Below, one piece after another: positions 45,001 through 57,000 of a stretch of DNA of 64,000 nucleotides; the first letter of the stretch is position 1, and the number at the start of each line of letters is the position of its first letter. A program made the translations under genes and the position numbers. The stretch comes from Emydura subglobosa (taxonomy: Eukaryota > Chordata > Testudines > Chelidae). The stretch is taken from assembly GCA_007922225.1 (NCBI GenBank), contig ML679974.1:2531105-2595104 (forward strand), given 5' to 3'. Below the pieces are notes generated by a model, which saw only the letters and a list, made by a program, of their open reading frames with translations, ran no database searches and was not told the DNA's origin.

Positions 45001-48000
45001 TGGGTCAGTAGTATGCTTCCTCACCAGGAGCACTTCCACTGCCCTAAGGGGGCAGTGTGAGGAGCTGAGACCCTGGCCTCTCAGCTCTGCTGGCAGCTCC
45101 CTGCCGGGACCCCGGCTGCCCCACAGGCTCTTGGTGGGCTGCCTCCCACGAGCAAGGTCCAGCTGTCCAGGCTTCTTGCCCCTGCTCCTGGCCAGGAATG
45201 GGGTGGGTGCTGTGCTCTAACTGCTTGGCTTGCTTGTCAATTTCACAGTTCTAGTGGAGTCCTCAAATGGACAATAATAACAGCCAAAGGCGGTGTTTAC
45301 GCTGACAGTGCATCGCCCTAACTACCCCGACATAAAACTACCTCAACGAGCTTATTACGTCAGCATAGCAGGGGAGTTACAACCGTGGGAGGAACATTTC
45401 AGTGTATACACCTCCATTGTTCTGTTGACAAAACTCTAGTGTAGACAAGGCATTAGCGTGCTTCTGCTGCTGTATGTTGTTCCCTTTAAAGCTATCTATC
45501 ACTTAGGAGCCAACTGTGCTGACAGACTACTGCTTTTTGGTTGGCTGCTTGCTAGTCATCTCCGTGGTAGTACAGCATAGTGCAAAAGAGTAAGACTAAT
45601 TGGTCCTATCTAATTAGAATGGTTACAAACATGATAACTTTCTATAGGAAGTTAGCGCTAGCACTTTACTGTTCAAATACCAATTGAAAATTACAGTTAA
45701 ACTGAACATTAGCCAGCTTCTTGAAGATGAGCTTGAGTGCTGAAACTTACTGATCTTCACCATCCTTACCCCATCACATCTTTCAGATATTTAAATTTCA
45801 AATGCACTAATGTTTCAGACAACTTCCTGAGTCCCAGAAGAGGTGTAAAAACTATCCTGCCTAGCTTCATCCCCTCCCTGACATAATTAAACAAAAAATG
45901 TACAAAGTTTTTAAATGAGTACAACAATTGAGTTTAATTTAGTTCCTACAGATCAACGTTTCTCAAATGCAGCCTCCAGTAGGTTTTCCTGCGGCCCCAA
46001 AAAAGATGGGGAAGGGGGCAAAGCAGTGGTCTCTCCTTGCAACACCCAGCGGTTCCCACCCTCCCCTGGTTCAACTGGAGGCTCTGGTGGCGGGCTTCAT
46101 TCCCCCTCTCCCTGGCTTCAGCCATGGAGTTCTGGGGGCGGGGGACAGGCTCTGTGCTTCAACCCTGCTCCCATGCTTCAGAGCCTGGAACCCCACAGCT
46201 GAGCTTCAGCCCCCTGGTGTGGTGGGGGCTCCAGTGTTGGGCTCCGGCTTTCAGGTCCGGTCATGTCGGTGGTCTCCTCCTCCCCCGTCCCCCCCGCCAT
46301 AGGATGCTGGGTCAGGGCTTCAGAAAGGCCAGCCTTACTGGTTTCCGTGGTCAAGAGGCAAGGAACGGGGTGAGCCTGGGGTGTGACACTGTAGGAGGGA
46401 GCTTAGGGCAATGAATGGGTGAAGGAAGCAGTGGAGCCAGAGGCAATGGCTGGGGGAGGCAGCGGGGGGCAGGGGCACCAAAATACAACTGTACATTATT
46501 TTTATTATAGAATCTGCCAAAAAAAAACCCAAAACAAAAAACTTGGCTGTGGTGGGGTCATCTAAGTGCGCACTCTCTCTCACTGAGGCCATCATGGGAC
46601 TGCTTAAAGCCTTGTGGCTAACCCCGTCCTCCCTGCCACCCACTTTGAAGAGAGCTGAGAAAAAGTACTTTGTTCCCACCCAAGGATATGAGGACTTGTA
46701 CTCCCATCCCCCACCCGGGTCCCTGGTTGTCTTGGTGGCCAAGGAAAGGGGGAGACGGAGGCCCTGTGGAGCGACTCTGAAGGCAAAGGACTCAAAGAAG
46801 CTAGACCTATTTGGTAGAAAGGTTTATTCTACAGGAGGTTTACAGCTCTGCAGCGCCAACCAGCAGGCATTGTTAAGGAGATACAATTTTAATGTCTGAC
46901 TCCATGTCAAAGTTCAGAGACTCACTTCCCCAGGAGTTCAGGCAGGAGTTCTCTGTGCTGGTAGAAGAAGGGACGTTAATAGCCAGGGCATCCCTGCAGC
47001 CCACCCTGGATGGGGCAGGCTTGGCCATGCACAGGTGTTCTTGGCTGCAGTGCTTGGGCCTGCCGACGGAGGTCCAGCAGTCTCTCCAGGACCTTCCATT
47101 TGGCGGGGCCTCGCTCTTCTCAGAGCAGACAGATGCAAAGCCCTGTGGACTGAAGGACTCCAGAGTTGCCCTCAAGTCCCTGCACCCCAGCACCTTTGAG
47201 CAAGCATTTCAGGCCTCATCAGAGTGCCGTTTCTTCCCTCCGCTGTCCCACCACAACGTGCGAAAGAAACGAAGCAGGGGTTTTAGGTGCAGGCAGCTGC
47301 TCTCATCCACCTCAACATCTCTACCCCCACTTCCCAAAAGCTGGGGGGGGGGGGGGGGGGCGCGCTAAACAGAACTTTTGACAGGGTACCTGAGGGCATT
47401 AGACCAGTTCCCATGACACCGGATCCTGTGTTCCCATTGTTTTCAGACCGCCTGTCCCAGTTCAGCTCAGCATGGTCTCGTATCAGCACAGACCGTTGGG
47501 TGCTGAGTACAGTAGAGATGGTTATACTCTCCAGTTTGTTTCCATCCCTTCCTCCCATCTTCCCTCCCAGGGACCCTTCTCATTAGCAACTCTTAGCCCA
47601 GGAGGTAACCCTCCTCTGAGTGGGAGCTGTGGAGGAAGTTCCTCAGAACTTGAGAGAAGGGGTTTTACTCCTGCTATTTCGTAATTCCCAAAGGCAAGGG
47701 TCATCTCAGGCCTACTTTAGACCTTTGATGTCTCAACTGCTATCTCAAAAGGCCAAAGTTCCGCATGGTCTCTTTAGCCACCATCATTCCCTGTCTAGTT
47801 CCAGGGGACTGGTATGCCTCTGTTGAATTGAGATGCCTATTTCCATATCTGTGTCCTTGGGAAACTGAGAAGATTCCATGAATCATAGAAGATTAGTGTT
47901 GGAATGGATCTCAAGAGGTATCTAGTCCAACCCCCTGCTCAAAGCAGGACCAAACCCAACATCCCAGCTAGGGCTTTGTCAAGCCACACCTTAAAAATCT

Positions 48001-51000
48001 AAGGATGGAGATTCCATCACCTCCCTAGGTAACTCATTCCAGTGCTTCACCACCCTCCTAATGAAAAAGCTTTTTTCTAATATCTAACCTAGACCTCCCC
48101 CACTGCAGCCTGAGACCACTGCTCCTTGTTCTGTCATCTACCACTGAGAACAGACTAGCTCCATCCTCCCTGGAACCCCCCCTTCGAGCTGCTATCAAAT
48201 CCCACCTCACTCTTCTCTTTTGCACAGTAAATAAGCCTCATTCCCTTAGCCTCTCCTCCTAAGTCATGTGCTCCAGCCCCCTAATCATTTTTGTTGCCTT
48301 CCTCTGGACCCTTTCCAATTTGTCCACATCCTTTCGGTAGTGGGGGCCCAAAACTGGACACAATACTCCAAATATGGCCTCACCAGTGCCGAATAGACGG
48401 AAATAATCACTTCCCTTGATCTGCTGGCAATGCTTCTACTAATGCAGCCCAATATGCAATTAGCCTTCTTGGCAATAAAAGCACATGGTTGATTCATATC
48501 TAGCTTCTTGTCCATTGTAACCCCCAGGTCCTTTTCTGCAGAACTGCTGCCTAGCCTGTTGGTCCCCAGTCTGTAGCAGTGCCTCAGATTCTTCCATCCT
48601 AAGTGCAGGACTCTGCATTTGTCCTTGGTGAACCTCATCAGATTTTTTTGGCCCAATCCTCCAATTAGTCTAGGTCACTGTATCCTATCCCTACCCTTCA
48701 GTGTATCTACCACTCCCCCTAGTTTAGTGTCATCCGCTAACTTGCTGAGGGTGCAATCCACCCCATCCTCCAGATCATTAATGAAGATGTTGAATAAAAC
48801 CGACCCCAGCACTGACCCCTGAGGCACTCTGCTTGTTACTGGCTGCCAACTAGACACTGAACCATTGATCACTACCCATTGAGCCTGATGATCCAGCCAG
48901 CTGTCTATCCATTTTATAGTCCATTTGTCCAACCCATACTACTTTAACTTGCTGATAAGAATACTGTGGGAGACTATATCAAAAGCTTTGCTAAAGTCAA
49001 AGTATATCATGTCCACCGCTTTCCACACATCCACACAGTCAGTCATCTCATCATAGAAGGAAATCAGGTTGGTCAGGCATGACTTGACCTTGGTGAAGTC
49101 ATGCTGACTGTTCCTGATCACCCCCCTCTTTTCCAAGTGTTTCAAAATGGATTCTTTGAGGACCTGCTCCAGGATTTTTCCAGGGATTGTGGGTGAGGCT
49201 GACAGGTCTGTAGTTCCCCAGTTCCTCCTCCTTCCCTTTTTTGAAGATGAGAACTGTATTTGCCTTTTCCAATCGTCCGGAACCTCCCCCAGTCACCACA
49301 AGTTTTCAAAGATAATGGCCAAAGGCTTTGCAATCACATCAGCCAACTCCCTCAACACCCTCGGGTGCATTGCATCCAGCCCCATGGACATGTGCGTGTC
49401 CAGCCTTTTATAAATAGTCCTGAGCCTGTTCTTTCAGCACTGTGGGCTGCTCACCTCCTCCCCATTCTGTGCTGCCAGTGCAGTGGTCTGGGAGCTGACC
49501 TTGTCTGTGAAGACGGGGGCAAAAAAAGCATTGAGTGCTTCAGCTTTCTCCACATCATGTGTCACTAGGTTGCCTTCCCCATTCAGTGAGGGGTCTGCAC
49601 TTTCCCTGACCACCTTCTTGTTGCTAACATACCTGTAGATAGGAACCCTTTTTATCCTTGACATCCCTTGCTAGCTGCAACTCCAATTGTGCTTTGGCCT
49701 TCCTGATTTCACTCTTGCGTGCTCGAGCAGTATTTTTATACTTGGTCATCTGTCCAATCTTCCACTTCTTGTAAGCTTCCTTTTTGTGTTTAAGCTCACC
49801 GAAGACTTCTCTGTTAAGCCAACCTGGTCGCCTGTCATATTTGCTATTCTTTCTTCACATCAGGATGGTTTGTTCCTGCACTCTTAATAAGGTTTCTTTA
49901 TAATACAGCCAGCTCTCTTGGACTCCTTTCCCCTGCATGTTAGCCTCCCAGGGGATCTTGCCCATCAGCTCTGTCAGGGAGTCAGTCTGCTTTTCTGAAG
50001 TCCAGGGTCTGTATTCTGCTGTTGTCCTTTCTTTTGTCAGGACCCTGAACTCGACCAGCTCATCGTCACTGCTGCTGGTTACCACCCACTTCTACTTCCC
50101 CTACCAATTCTGGACATGTGCAAGCACTCGAAGAAGAAAAAATGGTTACTAACGTTCTGTAACTGTTTGTTCTTTGAGATGTGTTGCCTATGTCCGTTCT
50201 ACAACCTGCCCTCCTGCCCCTCTGTTGGAGTGAGCCAGCAGGAAGGAATGGAGGAGAGTGCGCGGCCAGCTGGTCTCTTTGTACCAGTGCCATAAGCATG
50301 CAGCACCAAAGGGCTGGCCTGAGGGGAAAAATTTCCGGTAACTGTATGCTCGAGGCGCACTCACACCTAACATGGAATGGACGTGTGCAACACATCTTGA
50401 AGAACATCAGTTATGGAAAGGTTGGTAGCCATGAGAACGTGTCACTGCTGGTTAATCTTGGCAAAAAGAATCTCCTGTTGGGATTATACCTCAATCTCAA
50501 ACTCCCTTTCTATGCAACTGCCAATTTCCAGTTTTGCTTCTGTTAATAACTGCATCAGAAGTTATCAGTACAATAATCCTTGTCATATTGATAGCTGAAA
50601 ATGTGAGGATAACATAAGATTGAATTTAATATCAAAATAGCAAAGGGGACAATATGTTGACTATTAAGATATTTAATTTATTAAAAGCCCAAATCTTAAA
50701 ATGAAGCTGTTGCAGAATCAGCCACAGAATCAAGAAATCTTGCCACAGAACCTTGGTTCATTTCCCGTGTAGTAGATAAGGGTTGAAATGCATGGCCTCA
50801 TTTGGGACTATGCTTAAACTGACTTTCTTAATCCAATGAGGATGTATAGCCTTGCTCTGGGGACTGACCTGCCCTCATATTCCTGCACATGTGCATGCTA
50901 ACAAGAATTCCAATGGAAGGAATTGCTTTTGTCTGTAAATTGAATGGCATCTCTTCTAAAATTAAGCAATACATTTCTCTTTCCTGTGTATCTCTTTGGC

Positions 51001-54000
51001 AGTTTTCTTAGACTTCCCCCTTCTGGTCCCTCATTCTCAGGCCACACATAAAAGTGCGTGCAATAGTTCTTTTTTAAAAAAACAAAACAAAACCAACAAG
51101 GCCACAAAAAGTCATTCATTTAACTGGCTCCATTAGTGTCTCAGTATGTCCTCAGATGCTCTTCTTGACAGAAACTCCTCCCCCAGCTCCTGTTATGGTT
51201 TTGGTCACTGGAATGGCCTCAGGCCATAAATTGGCTTTGTGTAAATACAGCTTTTAAATAAAGCTGACGCTTTCTCACATGGCTTTCTTATGTAGGTTTT
51301 GATAGCAATTTAGTTCTTAAAATATCTAGAAAAATATAGCTCACTCCTATGGAGAACTGATCAGCTTAGTGACAAAATTAAACTTGAACCTGCTACATCA
51401 GAGGTCTTCAATCTGGGGGGCATAAAGGAACATGCAGGGTGGGCGGGGAGGGAGTGCCACACAGCCCTAAGCTCTGCTCCAGGCCCAGCCACAGCCTTGG
51501 CACTTGGCCACGGCCTCCCCGGTGTCGGTGCCCGGCCTCGGTCCCTTCCCTCCTCCCCCAGGGTCGCAGAGCCAGGCTTACGGTCTCAGCACCTGGCTCC
51601 TGGCCACAGCGGTCCCCGGGGCTCCCAGACTCCCTAGGGACAACCCTGGCCCCAACTATAGCCCCCGAACATGGCCCAGCCCTAGCTGGGAGGATGTAGG
51701 GAGGGGGGTGTGGATGGGTCAGGGGGGCTGTGATGGTCAAAGTTTGAGGACCTCTGTGCTACATCATGAGCAAAAGGCCTTACCTATTGGGTTTGCGTCT
51801 CTAGCTAAAAATCTCCTCAAGTAGAAGGGGTTCGGTAACCTGGCCTTCATAGTGAGACTAGGAGTGTAAAAATTAATCAAACTAGTGAACAAAAACTGGA
51901 AAATTTAACTGAGGCTTGTTTTGGCTGAAGAAATGGGGAACTTTCTGCCCTCCCTCTCCCCCGCCCCCCTTTGTAACAGACTGGAACAACTTCTTCAGGA
52001 AATCTGAAATGCTGACAGTCATTCTGTGTAACTGAAGTCAAGCTTCACAGAAACAGGGATATTGGCAGCAGGCTGAGGTGCTGCACTGCAAATAGTGTAT
52101 GTACATTGCTTGAGTTAGGTGTTGCTTTTATCATGTACAGCACAGAGACTGGCTCTCATGTCTTCCTTTGTGTCTCTAATATTGTATCTGACTGTAGAGT
52201 CTCAGCCATATGAAGAAGCTTGTTATAGTTGTAAAAGAAAAGACTAGCAGGATCTTATTCAGGGGGCCAAGGCAATATGCCATGTTTATTGTAAATGTAA
52301 GAATATCAAAAAGCAGTCACATACACGCACACATTCATACCCAAGAAGTTCTGCAAGCTGGTGTGATCTAATTACCAGTCCTCCTATGCATTGCTCGAGC
52401 CAGCCTAGAGGGAGCACAAGGAGGGAGCCAGGCCTCTGTTGGTCGCGACCACCAATGCTCCAAGATGACGATTGCAGAACGAGACCCAAAGTTTCCATGT
52501 TCTTACCCCATCTTTTATAGTTACTGGTTCTCACAGCAAGGCCCATAGATTTACATGTCATGCTGCCTCTAGGTTCTGTATGGTTGTTAATCACCAGCTA
52601 ACTGCAAGCATGACTATTCTCTTATTTCTGTACTTCGTCTTTTCCCAGGGTGGATCCTTCTGTACTTTAGCGTCGTTGATATGCATTCTTCATCCTTCTG
52701 GGTCAGGATGATAGTCTGCATCTTTACTCCCAGACTTCTGTTTTCAGAGCAATTTAGGTTTGGTCTTTTTATGCCCTGCACATACATTCCTCACTCTCAC
52801 ATACAAAGAGAATTCATCAAGACGTTTTTAGGTTCAATAGTACAAGTTTCAGGAAAGAGTTTACTTTAAGAAACTAACAAGATGGCATTTACTTATGCCA
52901 CACTAAACAGTACTATACTATTATCACAACAGTAAAGGAAAAATCTCTCTATCTCACTTACACAATAAAACAAGGAGTCTACATTTGATTCGTTTGCACA
53001 GCTCCTGGGGATGGCTCACAAGATGCATTGCACTAAAGACTTAACTGAGGTAATAAGTAATTTAATTGCAAGAGCTCAGTCCCCCCTAATCACCCTTTCA
53101 GGCATTGAGTTTAAAAACAAAAAACCCTTAATTTAGGCTGGGAACTAATGATGGAGTTTGGTTCAAGATCTGGAGGCACTTGGTGGTAAAGGAGGAAGAA
53201 CTGAATTACCTAGAGAAATGTCCCTAGGGTTAGTCCTAACCTCTCTAGGTTGTCTTTTTCCCACATTTCCTAACTAAAATCTGCTGTAAAACAGGCTTTC
53301 TTCTCGTTCTGCTGTTCTGGGTTCCATCAAGTTGCTGAGGCGATCCCTTTCTTGTACAATATATATTTGCCATTCGTAAACAGGAGGTAAAGCAGCTGAC
53401 CTAGGCATAAAGCTGCAGACTTGTTACTCCAGGGCATGCAAGCCTTGTTGCTAGAATAGGGGTTCCCAACTTTTTACTCAGCGTAACCCCATTTAAACAC
53501 TAAACATTTTTGGCAACCCCAGCAGACAAGTCAGGGCATTACCATAAGCATTGCATTTATATTTTTCATTTAAAATAATTTTAATGTTTTTTTTTTTTTA
53601 AATAAAAAATACAACATTGAATACAAAGCCTAAAACAGCTATTAAATCAGTTTATCTGACCTATATTATTTTTGCTTTAACTGGATTATATTTACTGTTC
53701 AGTCATACTATTAAACAGCCCTAGATTTCATGGTTGCTAAATTGAGACTTAGGAGTGTGGGAAGGGGGCACACTGCAGAGATTCTAGTCAGCGCTACTAT
53801 GCACAGGTATCCAGCAACAGACTGCTGTAATGTATGCTGTTCCCCAGTGCTGTCTCAGTTTTGCCAGGAGTGGCTCTGGCTCCCAGACATCGGAGGATAC
53901 AAAATTACTTTAAAGCCACCTTATCCCTTTTTCCTCAGGGCTGCAAGTTTTGTTGTGCTGCACCTCCTTTAGTGCCTTGTGATAACTGTCCTCATTCATC

Positions 54001-57000
54001 TCACTTAGGCCCCATCCACAACATTGTGACCACACCCCCTCCCTGCTCTCCTGCCCCAGGCAGCCCCACACCCAGCACTGAGACACCCCTTGCTCTCCTG
54101 CCCCTGGCGGCCCCCAGCACTGTGACTACTCCCTCCCCACTCTCCTGCCCCAGGCAGCCCCACACTGAGCCCCCATCTCTCCTGGCCTCCCCTATATTGT
54201 GCCTCCTTTCTCCCCCAGTTGTGCCTCCCTGCATTCCAGGGCCACCGCCCTGAGCCAGGCACTACTGGGTGTTGCAATGTGCCCAGGACTCACCAGGGCG
54301 TGGAGGGCACGTGGGTGGGGAGGAGACAAAGCAAATGTGGAGGAGTGAGGCCGCTTGCCCATGACCCAGCTGGGCCGGCGCTGCTGCCCTGAATAGGGCC
54401 AGAGCCCTTCCCCACGCTGCCCAGTGCTCCCAGCTGGGAGCTGTCCAGTATCTTTGTGACCCCATTTTTTATTGTTGTGACCCCAAGGTTGGGAACTGCT
54501 GTGCTACTTGCTGGACTAATCTGATTCTACTATAACTTCTCCATGCACTCGTTCCTGTCTACCTACCTGCAGCCTTATTATGGCTGCATTCTGTTTGCTG
54601 AAAACTTGGCTTTTACTGGAATGCATCCCTTCATTCTAAACTCTAGAATGGTTCCCGGAGACTGATCTTTGGTGATGGTGTCACAGGTTTTCTAGTTTAA
54701 GAATATTTTAGATATCCTCAGTGATTTATCTGGAATTCAGCTGGAATTGTAGTAGAAAAATAGGCATAAAGACTCCAAAAAGAACTCTGGCAAAAAGTCT
54801 GTTTGATACAGTTTGCAGATTAATTTTATGAAATAACTGTTGATTCAGGCTTCCTTTTTAGTCTCTTATTGCTTCTGGAGCATCACAAATAACTAGTAGC
54901 TGTTCTGTAGATGTTTCTGGTTGTCCAAAAACAAGAGGTACAGTGCAAAAACTTGTATAAAGGGGAATTCAAAGAGCTTTAAAAAAAAAAATTAAAAAAA
55001 TTGGTTTTACAAAACCTTAATTTAACTTGAAAATTTGTACTAGTGCAATTTTAATTATAAACTTTATTCTATTTCAGCGACTGACTTCAATGTCAGTGTG
55101 GGATGAGTGGGATCTACATTTTACAAACTGCTGTAGACAATGAACAAAGTACTAAAATTGTATCATTATTCATAGAAGTGGGGTTACAGAACTCTGTAAA
55201 ACAGGTTTAGGTGCCTAAAATATGGACTTAAGAATGAGTGTCTGAAGTTAGACTCAAGTCTTTGCTTGAGTGTCTCAATTTGAACCACTTCATCCAGGAG
55301 ATGTCTAATGCCATTCCAAACCCTGCAGTATTTCAGCTTTCTTGATTTGTGGAGCTTCAATCAAAAGGTGATGTGTGCTGCAGATAGAGCAAAAGTTATT
55401 GCTTATCAACTTAATGTATTGAGTTTCTGGTGGCTTTCCATTAGAGGAGGCTAACAAGGCCCTAGAACTAATCTCTTGACATTGATAAGCATGTTAAGTC
55501 CCTGTTCCTGAAAGCACATGTGCTTTGATTGTAAGCCCTTTGGGGCAGAGACCATCTTTGTTGTGTTTGTACAGCACTTAGCACAACAGGTTCTTGGTCC
55601 TTGACTAGGGTTCCTAAGTGCTGTGGTAATACAGGTATTAAATACTCAAGCAGTCACACTGATCTCAAATAAGCATGTGTAAATGTTTACAGGATCAGAG
55701 CTGAAGTGTGATTTTTCTTTTTTTAATGAGAACCCTGTGTAAAATCTGAAATTCTAACCATTAGGAAACTCTTGCCTCTGTCATTCTGATAGTCTTAAAT
55801 TGAGAAGCTGAATGTTTAATACAATAATATTAGAAGAAAGGAAAACTAGCAACAGCTAACCATTGTTTAAATTGTTTTAACCATTCTGGAGATATCCAAG
55901 CATCCACATGTAGCGAAACAAAGTTCAAAAGGAGGACGTGAGCATTCAGTTGCATGCTGCAGCGTATCTAGAGAAATAGCAAGTTAATTCATATCAAAAG
56001 CTAGAACATTGCATTACAAACTCTTACTGGAATTGCAGTTTGCCTGAGAACAAGGCCTGTCTACACTAGCACTTACGTTGGCAAAACTTATGTCGCTCAG
56101 GGGTGTGAAAAACAAACAGCCGAGTGACATAAGTTTTGCCAGCATAAGCACTTGTGTGTACAGTGCTATGTCCGTGGGAGAGCTCTCTCCTGTTGAGGTA
56201 ACACAGCTACACAAGCGCTCTTACAGCTGTGCTGCTGCAAGTTTTAAGTGTAGACTAGCCCTAAGCTTACTTCTGAGGGGCAATTTGACAAGTTAAATTG
56301 TTGCAAGTGATTTTTAGTGTGATGTAGCCAAAGTAAGACTCCATTGGGACACCATTCTTTAAAGGGATAGAACTAAATGCTGCCTCATTCTGGAAAAGCA
56401 TTCTGCTCTGTGCATACAGTCACAGCACAAGCTAAGCAGAATTGATGATGTACAGGGAGGAAAGGGTTGCCCCTGATCTTGCTTTAGCAAGTATAACTGT
56501 CTCCCTTCACTTGCTCGCTGTCTCTTAAGTTTGCTTTGCTCAAGTGGACACTATATATGAATCTACACTTTTATAGAAGAAAAATGTCAAGCTAAAGGAA
56601 ATATTGCTGTGTATGAGGGTTGTGTCCAAGCCCTGGAATGTAACCCTTCCAGCCAGCATTATTATAGTAGGTCACAAAGGGATTCTATTCAGGCATCTCC
56701 TGTTCAGAACTGGTATCTGTATCAATAAAACATTCTGAATACTTCCTCTTCTGGAAGAGGCAGGTATGGCACCCCACTTCTGCTCAGTGTTGGCTTACAA
56801 ATGTTTGGTCCTTGACAACCAGATAAGAGTGTGAATTTAAAATGATAGAACTACACGCAGGGTTCCTAACTCTAGTCTGCTGATCCCAAATTATGTAATA
56901 TAATAAACTGAGCACTTTAAGCAAATTTAATCTTTGCTTTGGAGGATGGGTGAGGAGGAATATGGCAAACATACTGAATGCTGAAGACATCAAATAAGTT

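Larger units (their letters stand above)
46545..50440 (+). mobile_element. DIRS fragment split by a CR1 insertion (copy 4)
   Basis: In JPT2 intron 1, sense orientation. The left part (46545-47872) encodes ORF1 blocks ([49 protein letters not shown]) and the start of RT ([13 protein letters not shown]), with several frame changes and an 18-base G run at 47343-47360. A CR1 copy fills 47873-50112. The right part (50113-50440) is the typical DIRS foldback end: ATGGTTACTAACG... near 50140 pairs with the reverse complement of about 50380-50435. Most of RT, RNase H and recombinase are missing. Confidence 0.72.

Noticed and set aside
45955..46414. Protein-coding gene from overlapping + strand open frames
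   Set aside because: The GC-rich interior of a repeat-like segment, with three overlapping frames open at once and no domain.
51408..51824. Coding frames on both strands
   Set aside because: They lie within the hAT MITE at 51399-51756, whose GC-rich interior lacks stops by chance.
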